From positions 2,542,001 to 2,606,000 of the forward strand of contig NZ_LT670844.1 in assembly GCF_900141755.1 (NCBI RefSeq): a DNA stretch of 64,000 nt, given 5' to 3'. This document shows, piece after piece, positions 8,768 through 17,912 of this stretch; the first letter of the stretch is position 1, and each line of letters starts with the position of its first letter. The stretch comes from Bradyrhizobium lablabi (GTDB lineage: Bacteria > Pseudomonadota > Alphaproteobacteria > Rhizobiales > Xanthobacteraceae). Under the pieces are notes generated by a model. It was not told the origin of the DNA, searched no databases, and saw only the letters and a program-made list of their open reading frames with translations. Both the position numbers and the translations under genes were made by a program.

Positions 8768-10045
8768 TTACGCCGGCACAAACCGCGCCCGCGAGCGAAT
8801 CAACAGCCCGACCACAATGATGACGTTTAGGGCATTCCATACCAGCCCGTTCAGGAATGCCGCGGCATAGGAGCCGGTAGAATCGAAGATCACGCCGGAC
8901 ACAAAGCCGCCGAACGACATGCCGAAGACGGAGGCCAGGATCACGATGCCGACGCGGGTTGCGGCCTCGGATGCCGGCATCGATTCACGCACGATGATGG
9001 CGTAGCTCGGCACGATGCCGCCCTGGAACAGGCCGAACATCGCCGAGATGACGTAGAGCGAGGTGAGGCCGTCGAAGAACAGATAAAACAACAGCGCGAC
9101 GCCCTGCGCCACGGAGCCGATCAGAAGCGTGCGGATGCCGCCGATCTTGTCGGCCAAAAATCCCGATCCGATCCGGCTGACGATGCCGAACGCCATCATC
9201 AAGGACAGCATCTCCGCGCCGCGCGCGACGCCGTAGCCGAGATCGCCGCAATAGGCGACGATGTGGACCTGCGGCATCGCCATCGCGACACAGCAGGAGA
9301 TGCCGGCGATGCACAATACCGCCGTCAGCGCGTTGGTCGAGAGGCGGAGATCGACCCGCGGCGGCGGGGCGTTATCGTGATCGCGAACATGCTCGCCGCC
9401 CATCCGTGCGCGCAGCACCACGAGCACGATCGTCATTGCGACCGCACAGAACACGCCGATGGCGATATGGGTGGTGCGCCAGCCGAGCGACTGTACGCCC
9501 CAATTGACCAGCGGCGGCCAGATGGTGCCGCCGACATAATTGCCGCCCGCGACGATGGTGACCGCGAGCCCGCGATAGCGCTCGAACCAGTGCGATGCCT
9601 CCGCCATCAGCGGCGCGAAGGTCGCCGAGGTCCCCAAGCCGATCAGGAAATGCACCGCAATGAATTGCCAAAGCGTGGTCGAAAATCCGGCGAGCACGTA
9701 AGCGGCGCCGAGAACGCCGATGCTGAGCGCCATCGCCGCCACGATGCCGAAGCGATCGGTGATCCGCCCGGTCGCGACGCCGCCGAGGCCGAAGCCGAGC
9801 ACGGTCAGCGTAAAGGCCAGCGACACCGCGCCGCGGGTCGCGCCGAATTCGCCCTGCACCACCGGCAGCACGACCACGACCGACCACATGCCGACGCTGC
9901 CGATCGAGCCGATGATCAGCGCAAGCGCAAGCCTCACCCAGGCCTGACGGGAATCAGGGGTGAAGGCGGCCGGGCGTTTGGAGGAATCGGCGGGGGCGTG
10001 CACGTCGGCAACTTCGTCGCCCGCTGCCGCGGGGTCAAGCAGCAT
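8768..10045 (-). CDS. Major facilitator superfamily transporter (OFA/monocarboxylate-like)
   Basis: A 425-residue carrier with about 12 membrane spans. TGRITDRFGI between spans 2 and 3 is the MFS loop motif, with LADKIGG as its repeat in the second half. The order and motifs resemble the oxalate/formate and monocarboxylate porters. The ATG at 10045 (MLLDPAAAGDEV) is preferred to the ORF limit at 10108, because the 22 extra residues lie at the edge of an intergenic repeat. Substrate is unknown and no enzyme genes are coupled to it. Confidence 0.8.
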   Translation of the reverse strand: MLLDPAAAGDEVADVHAPADSSKRPAAFTPDSRQAWVRLALALIIGSIGSVGMWSVVVVLPVVQGEFGATRGAVSLAFTLTVLGFGLGGVATGRITDRFGIVAAMALSIGVLGAAYVLAGFSTTLWQFIAVHFLIGLGTSATFAPLMAEASHWFERYRGLAVTIVAGGNYVGGTIWPPLVNWGVQSLGWRTTHIAIGVFCAVAMTIVLVVLRARMGGEHVRDHDNAPPPRVDLRLSTNALTAVLCIAGISCCVAMAMPQVHIVAYCGDLGYGVARGAEMLSLMMAFGIVSRIGSGFLADKIGGIRTLLIGSVAQGVALLFYLFFDGLTSLYVISAMFGLFQGGIVPSYAIIVRESMPASEAATRVGIVILASVFGMSFGGFVSGVIFDSTGSYAAAFLNGLVWNALNVIIVVGLLIRSRARFVPA

Positions 10046-10110
10046 GGCGCGATATTGGGCATGCGGAAGCAGCGCAACAGGAGGTTTCGCACGCGGCCCC
10101 CGGCCCATCC

Positions 10111-10220
10111 GTCATTCCGGGGCGATGCGCAGCATCGAACCCGGAATCTCGAGGTTCCGGGTTCGCGGAGCCTGTCATCGGGCCGCGCTTTGCGCGGACC
10201 CGTTGGCGCCCCGGAACGAC
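10111..10220. repeat. Palindromic intergenic repeat, ends GTCATTCCGG / CCGGAACGAC
   Basis: A roughly 110-bp imperfect palindrome between the MFS gene and flhA. It contains the inner hairpin GAACCCGGAA...TTCCGGGTTC and a CGGAGCCTGTCATCGGGC-type core that recurs at 32960. Such mosaic repeats are multi-copy in Bradyrhizobium genomes. Confidence 0.7.
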
Positions 10221-10233
10221 GGCAGGCCCCCCG

Positions 10234-10248
10234 TTAACGCTTTCCTAA
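10234..10248 (+). promoter_or_regulatory. CtrA-box-like site upstream of flhA
   Basis: TTAA-N7-CTAA, one mismatch from the CtrA consensus TTAA-N7-TTAA, followed by CC. It lies 170 bases before the flhA ATG at 10419. CtrA control of class II flagellar genes is established in Caulobacter and related alphaproteobacteria; binding here is inferred. Confidence 0.5.
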
Positions 10249-10418
10249 CCATAAACCGGGCAAAAATTGCCGAGTGAAGTCGAGTGTCGTCGAACGCGTA
10301 GAACGGGGGAGTACCCGTGGACGCCAGTGCGGTCCCTCACTTTCGAAACGGTGGTCCTTCGGCCGCCGCGCAGACGTTTGGCGCCCGTGACCGGCATTCG
10401 CGGGGGGAAGCAGTAACG

Positions 10419-12548
10419 ATGGTCGATGTTACCGCAGGTCAGGGCGCGGAGACGCCGGGAAGCGGAATTCCGAGTCTTGGCGAAATCATCAACATCCTGA
10501 AGCGCGGCGATCTCGGGCTCGCCTTCGGCATCCTCACCATCCTGGTGGTGCTGATTCTGCCGCTGCCCTCGGTCGTGCTCGACCTGTTTCTGGCGATCTC
10601 GATCACGCTGTCGATCCTGATCCTGATGACGTCGCTGTTCATCCAGGCGCCGCTGGAATTCTCCTCGTTCCCGACCATCCTGTTGATCTCGACCATGCTG
10701 CGGCTGTCGCTCAACCTGGCTTCAACGCGGCTGATCCTGTCGCGCGGCCATGAGGGCACCGCGGCTGCCGGCCACGTCATCGAGGCGTTCGGCAATTTCG
10801 TGATGGGCGGTAATTTCGTGATCGGAATTATCGTCTTCGCGATCCTCGTGATCGTGAACTTCGTCGTCATCACCAAGGGTTCGGGGCGCATCGCCGAAGT
10901 CGCAGCCCGCTTCCACCTCGACGCAATGCCGGGCAAGCAGATGGCGATCGACGCCGATCTCTCCGCCGGCCTGATCGACGAGAAGGTGGCCAAAGAGCGC
11001 CGCAAGGCGCTGGAGGACGAAAGCGGTTTCTTCGGCGCGATGGACGGTGCCTCGAAATTCGTGCGCGGCGACGCCGTCGCGGGCCTCTTGGTGGTCTTCA
11101 TCAACATTATCGGCGGCATCATCATCGGCGTCGCCCAGCAGGGCCTTTCTTTCGCCGAAGCCGCGCACAGCTATACGCTCCTGACCGTCGGCGACGGCCT
11201 GGTCACCCAGGTGCCGGCGCTGATCGTCTCTACCGCCGCAGGCTTGCTAGTGTCGAAGGCGGGCGTCAGCGGCGCCGCCGACAAGGCGCTGATGAAACAG
11301 CTCTCCGGCTATCCGCAGGCGCTCGGCATGTCGGCCGGCGTCATGCTGGTGCTGGCGACCTTGCCGGGCATTCCGATGCTGCCCTTCCTCGCGCTCGGCG
11401 GCGGCGCTGCCGCGTTGGCGTGGTCGGCGCGCAAGAACAAGCACGCGGCCTCGGCCGCCGAAGCTGCCGCCGCGGCCGCTCCGGCTGCTGCGGCGGCAGC
11501 GGCTTCTGCGGAGGAGCCGATCGCAGCCGCACTCAAGATCGACGATCTCAAGATCGAACTGGGCTACGCGCTATTGCCGCTGGTCAACGGCCCCGACGGT
11601 ACCGACCGGCTGACCGAGCAGATCAAGGCGCTGCGCCGCTCGCTTGCGATCGAGATGGGTTTTGTGATGCCGGCCGTGCGGATCCTCGACAATGTCCAAC
11701 TCGAAGCCAACACCTACGTCATCAAGATCAAGGAAGTGGATGCAGGCACCGGCAAGATCTGGCCGAACCAGTTCATGGTCATGGATCCCGCCGGAAACCA
11801 GGTCAGTGTGCCCGGCATTCACACCATCGAGCCGACCTTCGGTTTGCCCGCGACCTGGGTCGACGCCGGGCTGAAGGAAGAGGCCTCGCTGAAGGGCTAT
11901 ACGGTGGTCGACGCCGCGACCGTGCTGTCTACTCATTTGACCGAACTGCTCAAGAACAACATGTCCGACCTGTTGTCTTATGGCGAGGTGCAGAAACTCC
12001 TGAAGGATCTTCCGAAGGAGCAGGGCGAATTGGTCAAGGACATCGTGCCGAGCCTGGTCACGATTTCAGGCATCCAGCGCGTGCTGCAATTGCTGCTGGC
12101 CGAGCGCATCTCGATCCGCGATCTGTCGACCATCCTCGAAGGCATCGCCGACGCGCTGGCGTTCTCGCGCAACCCGGCGACCGTGGTCGAACATGTCCGC
12201 GCCCGGCTGGCGCGGCAGATTTGCGCGCAAAACACCTCGGCCAACGGCTATTTGCCGCTGATCGCGCTGTCGGCAAAATGGGAGCAGGCTTTTGCCGAGT
12301 CACTGGTCGGCCAGGGTGAGGAACGGAGCCTGGCGATGCAGCCGTCAAAGTTGTCCGAGTTCATGACCGTGGTGCGCGACCGCTTCGAACAGGCCGCGCG
12401 CGAAGGCGAGGCGCCGGTGCTCGTGACCTCGGCGGCGATCCGCCCATTCGTGCGATCGCTGGTGGAGCGTTTTCGCGCACAGACGACAGTATTGTCGCAG
12501 GCGGAAATCCACCCCAGGGCGCGACTCAAAACGGTCGGAAGCGTCTGA
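10419..12548 (+). CDS. flhA: Flagellar export gate protein FlhA
   Basis: A 709-residue inner-membrane component of the flagellar type III export apparatus. The N-terminal half has about eight membrane spans with the conserved FHIPEP-family segment PLEFSSFPTILLISTMLRLSLN and LDAMPGKQMAIDADL. An Ala-rich linker near residues 345-365 joins the cytoplasmic domain that docks chaperone-substrate pairs (VRILDNVQLEANTY, IHTIEPTFGLPATW). The ATG at 10419 follows GGGGGAAG by 10 bases and is preferred over a GTG at 10317. It stands alone, away from fliI/fliJ but with a CtrA-like box upstream. Confidence 0.95.
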   Translation: MVDVTAGQGAETPGSGIPSLGEIINILKRGDLGLAFGILTILVVLILPLPSVVLDLFLAISITLSILILMTSLFIQAPLEFSSFPTILLISTMLRLSLNLASTRLILSRGHEGTAAAGHVIEAFGNFVMGGNFVIGIIVFAILVIVNFVVITKGSGRIAEVAARFHLDAMPGKQMAIDADLSAGLIDEKVAKERRKALEDESGFFGAMDGASKFVRGDAVAGLLVVFINIIGGIIIGVAQQGLSFAEAAHSYTLLTVGDGLVTQVPALIVSTAAGLLVSKAGVSGAADKALMKQLSGYPQALGMSAGVMLVLATLPGIPMLPFLALGGGAAALAWSARKNKHAASAAEAAAAAAPAAAAAAASAEEPIAAALKIDDLKIELGYALLPLVNGPDGTDRLTEQIKALRRSLAIEMGFVMPAVRILDNVQLEANTYVIKIKEVDAGTGKIWPNQFMVMDPAGNQVSVPGIHTIEPTFGLPATWVDAGLKEEASLKGYTVVDAATVLSTHLTELLKNNMSDLLSYGEVQKLLKDLPKEQGELVKDIVPSLVTISGIQRVLQLLLAERISIRDLSTILEGIADALAFSRNPATVVEHVRARLARQICAQNTSANGYLPLIALSAKWEQAFAESLVGQGEERSLAMQPSKLSEFMTVVRDRFEQAAREGEAPVLVTSAAIRPFVRSLVERFRAQTTVLSQAEIHPRARLKTVGSV

Positions 12549-12869
12549 TCGCCCGGCGAAATTCGGGCTCGGGACAGTGGGGCTTCTCGGCAACAGGCAA
12601 ACGATTTATTCGCCCGGGGCGGATCGGCGGCCATTTTGCAATGCGGTACGCGCTGAACCAATAATATATTGTAATTACAGCATAATTTTCGATTTCAAGA
12701 GTTCCCGCATCGCCGTGTGATCGCGGGCGTTCAACTCTCTTCACTGCCTTGTGATCGCCCCTAAGGAACCGAAAGTCGAATCCTTACGTTTCCTGCATCG
12801 AGACGTTGAACCTGTCGGCAAACGAGCCAGACAAATTCGTATCCGACAGGAAGGCGGCAGGAGGCTTTG

Positions 12870-13067
12870 ATGAACCACTCGATCTACAGCGCAGATCGCT
12901 CGACCCATCTCAAGATCGTGGTCGTGGCGCTCGTTGCTGGCATCGCGGTGGCAGGCTTCGGCATCTCGGCTCGCACCAGTTCGGAGGACTACACCCAGAC
13001 CGCGCGCGTCATCAAGGCAGGCAAGCCGGTGGCAGTGACGAGTTCTGGCACCTCGATGGTCCGCTAA
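12870..13067 (+). CDS. Small single-span membrane protein
   Basis: A 65-residue protein, MNHSIYSADRSTHLK, then one hydrophobic helix (IVVVALVAGIAVAGFGI, about residues 15-31) and a polar tail. GGAGG lies 5 bases upstream of the ATG. The preceding 321-base gap (12549-12869) is AT-rich around 12660-12690 and presumably holds the promoter; no other gene is seen there. The function is unknown. It is followed by a terminator shared with the anti-sigma gene. Confidence 0.65.
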   Translation: MNHSIYSADRSTHLKIVVVALVAGIAVAGFGISARTSSEDYTQTARVIKAGKPVAVTSSGTSMVR

Positions 13068-13165
13068 CAGAAGGATTTTACGGAATTCACGCGGCTCTTT
13101 ACCAGCCCCCCAAAGTCGCCTCGTGGATATTTAGAAGACCCCAACTACCCCCAAGTTGACTACCG

Positions 13166-13192
13166 AAAACGCCCGCTCCCCACGGGCGTTTT
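13166..13192. terminator. Intrinsic terminator
   Basis: AAAACGCCCG and CGGGCGTTTT form a 10-bp stem around a 7-base loop, followed by a T-rich tail on the plus strand. It ends the small membrane protein gene and, through its A-rich side, can also end the convergent anti-sigma gene. Confidence 0.85.
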
Positions 13193-13212
13193 CTTTTTTG
13201 CGCGAACAGGAT

Positions 13213-14091
13213 TTAGCGCGCCGGCACCGGTGAAGCCGGCGGCACGGTCTCGATCAGCTTGCCGGTGAAGACCGGCGCGGAGTGCGGGTTACCGTCCGGC
13301 GATCCGCCGGCCTGCTCAACCGTCACCGCATAGGTGGCGGAGTTGATGACGTCGGCATCATAGGCTGACAGCACCGGGCGCGCGGTGAAGTCGGAGCCGC
13401 CGATCACGCCGAGCGAGCGCGGCTTCGGCAATCGGTCCGAGATCAGCCAGAGCTCAAAACTCTTGCCCGGCTCGCCCGAGGCGCCGACCTTGCGGACGGT
13501 AAAATTCTTGGTCGCGCCGTCGACCGTGAGAATGAATGCCGGCGCCCCGCCCTGGCTTTGCAGCACGGCGACATATTGGGCCGACGGCGGCGCGGGCGTC
13601 GAAGGCGTCTTGACCTCAACCACCTGGGTCCGTGGTTTCGGGCGCAGGCCATCCGGCAACAGATCCGGCTGATAGGCGCCGACCGCGATCATCGCGACCA
13701 GCACGGCCGCGATCGCGGTGACAGCCGTCGCGACATTGCGCCAGCGCCGCGCCTGCTTGGCGAGGCGGATGACATTGGCGTTTTCCTCGACACTGGAAGG
13801 CTCGATGAATTGCGGTGCGACGGGTGGCGACGCGTCCGGCAGCACCAGTGGCGCCTGCGGCTCGGCCAGTCCCACCGCGGCTTTGATCCTGTCCCAGACC
13901 TCCGGCCGCGGCTCGACCGATCCGACCATCTGGTTCAGCACGCCAAGCCGGTACTGCCAGGCTTCGACCATCGCCGTGAAGTCCTTGTCGGCGGACATCA
14001 TGGTCTCGACCTGCGCCCGCTCATCGGCATCGAGGGTGCCGAGCGCATATTCCGCGGCGAGCGCGATATGGTCTTCGCTGTATTCCGTCAT
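13213..14091 (-). CDS. Anti-sigma factor, RskA family
   Basis: A 292-residue membrane-bound anti-sigma factor. The N-terminal domain (about residues 8-75: HIALAAEYALGTLDADER) is the helical sigma-binding part, residues 119-140 form one membrane span, and the C-terminal RskA domain is periplasmic (FELWLISDRLPKPRSLGVIGG). No HxxxCxxC zinc motif is present, which fits the RskA branch. It lies just downstream of the ECF sigma gene and should hold that factor at the membrane until a signal releases it. The start at 14091 follows a possible TTG at 14103. Confidence 0.85.
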   Translation of the reverse strand: MTEYSEDHIALAAEYALGTLDADERAQVETMMSADKDFTAMVEAWQYRLGVLNQMVGSVEPRPEVWDRIKAAVGLAEPQAPLVLPDASPPVAPQFIEPSSVEENANVIRLAKQARRWRNVATAVTAIAAVLVAMIAVGAYQPDLLPDGLRPKPRTQVVEVKTPSTPAPPSAQYVAVLQSQGGAPAFILTVDGATKNFTVRKVGASGEPGKSFELWLISDRLPKPRSLGVIGGSDFTARPVLSAYDADVINSATYAVTVEQAGGSPDGNPHSAPVFTGKLIETVPPASPVPAR

Positions 14092-14109
14092 CTCAACGTC
14101 CAAGGTATC

Positions 14110-14144
14110 TCAAAGTCCAGTATCTCCCTCAAAGTCCAGTATCT
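14110..14144. repeat. Two 16-bp direct repeats between sigma and anti-sigma genes
   Basis: TCAAAGTCCAGTATCT occurs at 14110-14125 and again at 14129-14144, a 19-bp period. The pair fills most of the 53-base gap and abuts the sigma stop codon. It may be a slippage duplication or a binding site that adjusts the expression ratio of the two genes. Confidence 0.7.
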
Positions 14145-14690
14145 TCACAGTCCAAGACACTCCCTGATGTCCATCATGCTGCGCCGTAGCCAGGTCTTCA
14201 CCGTGTTCACCGGCGTCTCGAATTTTGCCGCCAGCTGCTCGCGGCTCCAGCCGTTGTAATAGGCGAGCAGCACGAGCTTCTGGCGATCCGGCTCCAGGCG
14301 GCCGATGCATTCGAGCAGCCGCTTCAATTCCTCGGTCATCTCACGCCGTGCCAACGGATCCTGGCTCTCGGCGGCCACTTCCATGGCGGTCGGCTCTTCC
14401 TCGATCGAGAGCTCGCTCTTCTTGCGCACGACGTCGATGGCCCGGTTGCGGGCGATCGATGCCATCCACGTGATCGGCGAGGCGAGCGCCGGATTGAACT
14501 GCCCGGCGCTGTTCCAGATCTTGACGTAGGCCTCCTGAATCACCTCCTCGGCGAGATCCTGTCGGCGCAAGATACGGATCACGACGCCAAAGAGTTTCGC
14601 CCGCGTCGCGGCATATAGCCGCTCAAAAGCGGCCTGATCCCCCTTCGCAACGGCGGCAATCAGCCAGACCAACTCAGCTGGCGTCAGCAT
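14145..14690 (-). CDS. RNA polymerase ECF sigma factor (SigK-like)
   Basis: A 181-residue group IV sigma factor. Region 2 (about residues 20-90) has DLAEEVIQEAYVKIW and ITWMASIARNRAIDVVRKK. Region 4 (about 125-175) has the helix-turn-helix YYNGWSREQLAAKFETPVNT followed by VKTWLRRSM, which reads the -35 element. The paired RskA anti-sigma downstream identifies it as a stress-responsive ECF unit. Its own promoter lies in 14691-14830, but no clear ECF -35/-10 pair could be assigned. Confidence 0.92.
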   Translation of the reverse strand: MLTPAELVWLIAAVAKGDQAAFERLYAATRAKLFGVVIRILRRQDLAEEVIQEAYVKIWNSAGQFNPALASPITWMASIARNRAIDVVRKKSELSIEEEPTAMEVAAESQDPLARREMTEELKRLLECIGRLEPDRQKLVLLAYYNGWSREQLAAKFETPVNTVKTWLRRSMMDIRECLGL

Positions 14691-14827
14691 TCACACGTCC
14701 CCAAAATCGCGATGCCCCATCGCTTTTGTACATACCTAAAGGCGGCCGTCCGGGCTGTCGTATCATATCCTGCGGCAAACCGGGCCACCAAGTCGCCAGC
14801 GGCGCCCCTGTGGACATTGCGGCATCT

Positions 14828-14858
14828 AACAAAAACCCGGGCCTCGCGGCCCGGGTTT
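14828..14858 (-). terminator. Terminator of the fliI-fliJ transcript
   Basis: AAACCCGGGCC-TCGC-GGCCCGGGTTT forms an 11-bp GC-rich stem; on the minus strand it is followed by a T run. It lies 35 bases beyond the fliJ stop codon. Confidence 0.85.
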
Positions 14859-14893
14859 CGATGATGTGGCGGTTATCAGTTAAGGAAAGCGCG

Positions 14894-15313
14894 TCAGGCG
14901 ATGGCGCCGAGCCGCGCCCGCATCAGGCCGATGCTGTCGAGATCGGCCTGTTCGCGAGCGCTTTCCTCGGCGCGCTCGCGCGCCTGATCGCGCTCGTCCA
15001 GGAGCTCGACTTTCTTGAGCTCCTCGAAGGCCTCGCCCAACAGGGCCTTGGCGTCTTCGAGCTGGATACGCAGTTCGTCGGCGGAGCGGGTCAGGTTCTC
15101 GCGGCGCTGGATCGCAGCCTTGGCGTAGGTCGGATAGGCGAAGTGCGAGGGGTCGTTGATCCCGGCGCGCTCCTGCTCGCTTTGGATTTCGCGTTCGAGG
15201 TCGACCGACATGCGTTGAAAGTCGGCGATCATGCCTTCGATCTGGGCCACCCTTCGGCGCTTTTCATCGACCTGAAACTTTTTCAGGCGGATCAGGGTTT
15301 CACGTGACTTCAT
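14894..15313 (-). CDS. fliJ: Flagellar export chaperone FliJ
   Basis: A 139-residue, almost wholly alpha-helical coiled-coil protein (MKSRETLIRLKKFQVDEKRRRVAQIEGM...). FliJ is the stalk-like subunit of the flagellar export ATPase complex, binding inside the FliI hexamer and linking it to FlhA. Length and charge pattern fit, and the position directly after fliI is typical for alphaproteobacteria. The 109-base gap between fliI and fliJ is unusually long for this pair but shows no separate promoter by eye. Confidence 0.85.
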   Translation of the reverse strand: MKSRETLIRLKKFQVDEKRRRVAQIEGMIADFQRMSVDLEREIQSEQERAGINDPSHFAYPTYAKAAIQRRENLTRSADELRIQLEDAKALLGEAFEELKKVELLDERDQARERAEESAREQADLDSIGLMRARLGAIA

Positions 15314-15422
15314 CGACTCATACTCCCCAGAAGTCCCGATCTGAAAGCGGGACAGCGCCGGTATCCCCCAGGGGCCCCACCGGCAGCGCTAGATGTGTGG
15401 CGCGGATGATGGCCTGACAAAG

Positions 15423-16748
15423 TTAGCGTTCCGTTTCCAAATCCTTGAGGATTTGCTCAAGTTGCCGGTAACCCTCGCCCAAACCGCTCACCTCGTCCTT
15501 GGCCTGGCGCAGAAAGCCCTCGAGCGGCTCATGCAGCGCGATGGCCTCGTCGACCTCGGTGCTGGAGCCCGCCCGATAGGCCCCGAGCCGGATCAGTTCC
15601 TCCATATCGGCATAGGTCGCCATCACCTGGCGCGCCCTTGTGATGACCGGCAGATAGGCCGGATCGGCCGATCTCGGCATGGTGCGGGACACCGATTTGA
15701 GCACGTTGATGGCCGGATAGCGCCCGCGCTCGGCGATCGAACGCTGCATCACAATATGACCGTCGAGGATGCCGCGGACCGCATCCGCGATCGGCTCGTT
15801 GTGGTCGTCGCCGTCCACCAGCACCGTGAAAATCCCGGTAATGGTGCCCTCGCCGGTGCCCGGACCGGCGCGCTCCAACAGTTTTGGCAATTCGGTGAAC
15901 ACGGTCGGCGTATAGCCCTTGGCGGTCGGCGGCTCGCCGGCCGACAGCCCGATTTCACGCTGCGCCATCGCAAAGCGCGTCACCGAATCCATCAGGCACA
16001 GCACATCCTTGTCTTCGTCGCGAAAATATTCCGCGATCGCCAAAGTCAAGTAAGCCGCCTGCCGCCGCATCAAAGCGGGCTCGTCCGAGGTCGCCACCAC
16101 CACCACCGAGCGCGCCAGGCCCTCTTCGCCGAGGTCGTCCTGCAAAAATTCCTGCACCTCGCGGCCGCGTTCGCCGACGAGGCCAATCACGGTGATATCG
16201 GCATCGACATTGCGCGCCAGCATCGACAACAACACCGACTTGCCGACGCCGGAGCCGGCGAAAATGCCGAGCCGCTGGCCGCGGCAGCAGGTCAGAAACG
16301 TGTTGAGCGCCCGCACGCCGAGATCGAGCGGTCTGCCGACGCGCCTGCGCGAATGCGCCGGCGGCGGCGCGTTGCGGTAGGGCATTGGCGACGGCCCTTG
16401 CTGCAGCGGCCCCTTGCCGTCGATCGGTTCCCCCATCGCGTTGAGGACGCGGCCGAGCCAGAGCAGCGAAGGGCGCACTTGGCTGGCGGCATTGGCGATC
16501 ACGGCGCGGCAGCCGCGCCGCACGCCTTCGAGGCCGGCGAACGGCATCACCACCGCGTTGTTGCCGGTGAAGCCGATGACTTCGGAGGGGATGAAGCGGT
16601 TGCCGCCGGTCTCGATCACGATGCGGGCGCCGACCGACATCGCGTGGATCGGCCCTGCGATCTCGACCATCAGCCCGCGCACGCCGACCACGCGGCCATA
16701 GATATTGACGCCGTCGATGTCGCCGATCTGCTCGGCGAGCGCCTTCAT
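15423..16748 (-). CDS. fliI: Flagellum-specific ATPase FliI
   Basis: A 441-residue homologue of F1-ATPase beta that powers flagellar protein export. Walker A is [11 protein letters not shown] at residues 161-171, the Walker B region is [13 protein letters not shown], and [20 protein letters not shown] is the FliI/YscN signature. The N-terminal domain (1-95) matches the hexamerising beta-barrel. It is divergent from ctrA across a 366-base regulatory gap and forms an operon with fliJ. Confidence 0.95.
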   Translation of the reverse strand: MKALAEQIGDIDGVNIYGRVVGVRGLMVEIAGPIHAMSVGARIVIETGGNRFIPSEVIGFTGNNAVVMPFAGLEGVRRGCRAVIANAASQVRPSLLWLGRVLNAMGEPIDGKGPLQQGPSPMPYRNAPPPAHSRRRVGRPLDLGVRALNTFLTCCRGQRLGIFAGSGVGKSVLLSMLARNVDADITVIGLVGERGREVQEFLQDDLGEEGLARSVVVVATSDEPALMRRQAAYLTLAIAEYFRDEDKDVLCLMDSVTRFAMAQREIGLSAGEPPTAKGYTPTVFTELPKLLERAGPGTGEGTITGIFTVLVDGDDHNEPIADAVRGILDGHIVMQRSIAERGRYPAINVLKSVSRTMPRSADPAYLPVITRARQVMATYADMEELIRLGAYRAGSSTEVDEAIALHEPLEGFLRQAKDEVSGLGEGYRQLEQILKDLETER

Positions 16749-16787
16749 GGCGCAAACCTTAAGTTTCCGCGCATTTTGGAACCGGCC

Positions 16788-16803
16788 TTAACTTCGTGTT
16801 TAC
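16788..16803 (+). promoter_or_regulatory. CtrA-box-like site in the fliI/ctrA divergent region
   Basis: TTAA-N7-TTTAC, one mismatch from the full CtrA box TTAA-N7-TTAAC. It lies 40 bases upstream of the fliI start, where it could control fliIJ, and about 310 bases upstream of ctrA. A half-site TTAACCAT occurs nearer to ctrA at 17012-17019. Confidence 0.55.
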
Positions 16804-16870
16804 CCGCATCGTTAATCATTACGTCACTGTCTTGGGTGACTGAGAGCGCTCGGCCGTCAGAAGGAAGGTC

Positions 16871-17039
16871 GAGTCGTGGGAGTCGGTTAGGCCCGCCTCT
16901 TAATGTGGAACTTGAACGAGAACGGATACAAAAAACTGCTTCGGAGCAGCACTTTAGGGCGATTCGACAAAAATTGCACTGATAGAGCTTGCGAACAGGA
17001 ATCAGATTTTGTTAACCATATGTCGTCAGGATCCGAATC
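16871..17039. promoter_or_regulatory. Cluster of five GANTC (CcrM) sites upstream of ctrA
   Basis: GANTC occurs at 16871-16875, 16880-16884, 16961-16965, 16999-17003 and 17035-17039, all between fliI and ctrA. In Caulobacter a promoter GANTC makes ctrA transcription depend on the methylation state left by the replication fork. The same logic is inferred here. Confidence 0.5.
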
Positions 17040-17114
17040 AGTTGTTCAAAGGCGTTTTGAGTGCCGCAATTGCGGCCGACCTGACGCCCGGAGCGGCGAC
17101 TATAGGGGACTGGC

Positions 17115-17816
17115 ATGCGCGTATTGCTGATAGAAGATGACAGCGCCGTCGCGCAGTCGATCGAGTTGATGCTGAAGTCCGAGAGTTTCAACGTCTATAC
17201 GACGGATCTCGGGGAAGAAGGCGTCGATCTCGGAAAACTTTACGACTACGACATTATCCTGCTCGACCTCAATTTGCCTGACATGTCCGGTTACGACGTG
17301 CTCAAGCAGCTTCGGGTATCGAAGATCAAGACCCCCATTCTGATCCTCTCCGGCCTTGCCGGCATTGAGGACAAGGTCAAGGGTCTCGGCGTCGGCGCCG
17401 ACGACTACATGACCAAACCCTTCCACAAGGACGAACTGGTCGCCCGCATCCATGCGATCGTGCGCCGCTCCAAGGGCCACGCCCAGTCGGTGATCCAGAC
17501 CGGCGATCTCGTGGTCAACCTCGACACCAAGACGGTCGAGGTCGGCGGCCAGCGCGTGCATTTGACCGGCAAGGAATACCAGATGCTGGAGCTGCTCTCG
17601 CTCCGCAAGGGCACCACGCTGACCAAGGAAATGTTCCTGAACCATCTCTATGGCGGCATGGACGAACCCGAACTCAAGATCATCGACGTCTTCATCTGCA
17701 AATTGCGCAAGAAGCTCGCCAACGCTTCGGAAGGACGCAACTTCATCGAAACCGTGTGGGGCCGCGGCTATGTGCTGCGCGAGCCGCACGAGGTCGAAGA
17801 GCGCATTCCGGCCTGA
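17115..17816 (+). CDS. ctrA: Cell-cycle master response regulator CtrA
   Basis: A 233-residue OmpR/PhoB-type regulator. The receiver domain (1-120) has the acidic pair E7/D8/D9 and phospho-acceptor Asp51 in [15 protein letters not shown]. The winged-helix domain (about 125-225) contains [21 protein letters not shown] and [13 protein letters not shown], which are near-invariant in CtrA. The C-terminal Ala after RIP resembles the exposed ClpXP-degradable end. It should receive phosphate through the CckA-ChpT relay; chpT is 11 kb away in this window. Its targets should include the neighbouring flagellar and chemotaxis genes. Confidence 0.95.
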   Translation: MRVLLIEDDSAVAQSIELMLKSESFNVYTTDLGEEGVDLGKLYDYDIILLDLNLPDMSGYDVLKQLRVSKIKTPILILSGLAGIEDKVKGLGVGADDYMTKPFHKDELVARIHAIVRRSKGHAQSVIQTGDLVVNLDTKTVEVGGQRVHLTGKEYQMLELLSLRKGTTLTKEMFLNHLYGGMDEPELKIIDVFICKLRKKLANASEGRNFIETVWGRGYVLREPHEVEERIPA

Positions 17817-17860
17817 TCGACGTTTACGGAGAGCCGGTCAGGCTCTCGCCTCCCGACTGG

Positions 17861-17887
17861 ACCCCGCCTCTCGAGGCGGGGTTTTTA
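17861..17887 (+). terminator. ctrA terminator
   Basis: ACCCCGCC pairs with GGCGGGGT around a short CTCTCGA-type loop and is followed by five T. It lies 45 bases after the ctrA stop and before the convergent PLD gene. Confidence 0.85.
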
Positions 17888-17912
17888 TTTGGAGGGGGTG
17901 CCGCGCCGAGCC

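Noticed and set aside
15393..16982. 529-codon plus-strand ORF antisense to fliI
   Set aside because: The His/Arg-rich composition is typical of a shadow frame; FliI motifs on the minus strand are decisive.
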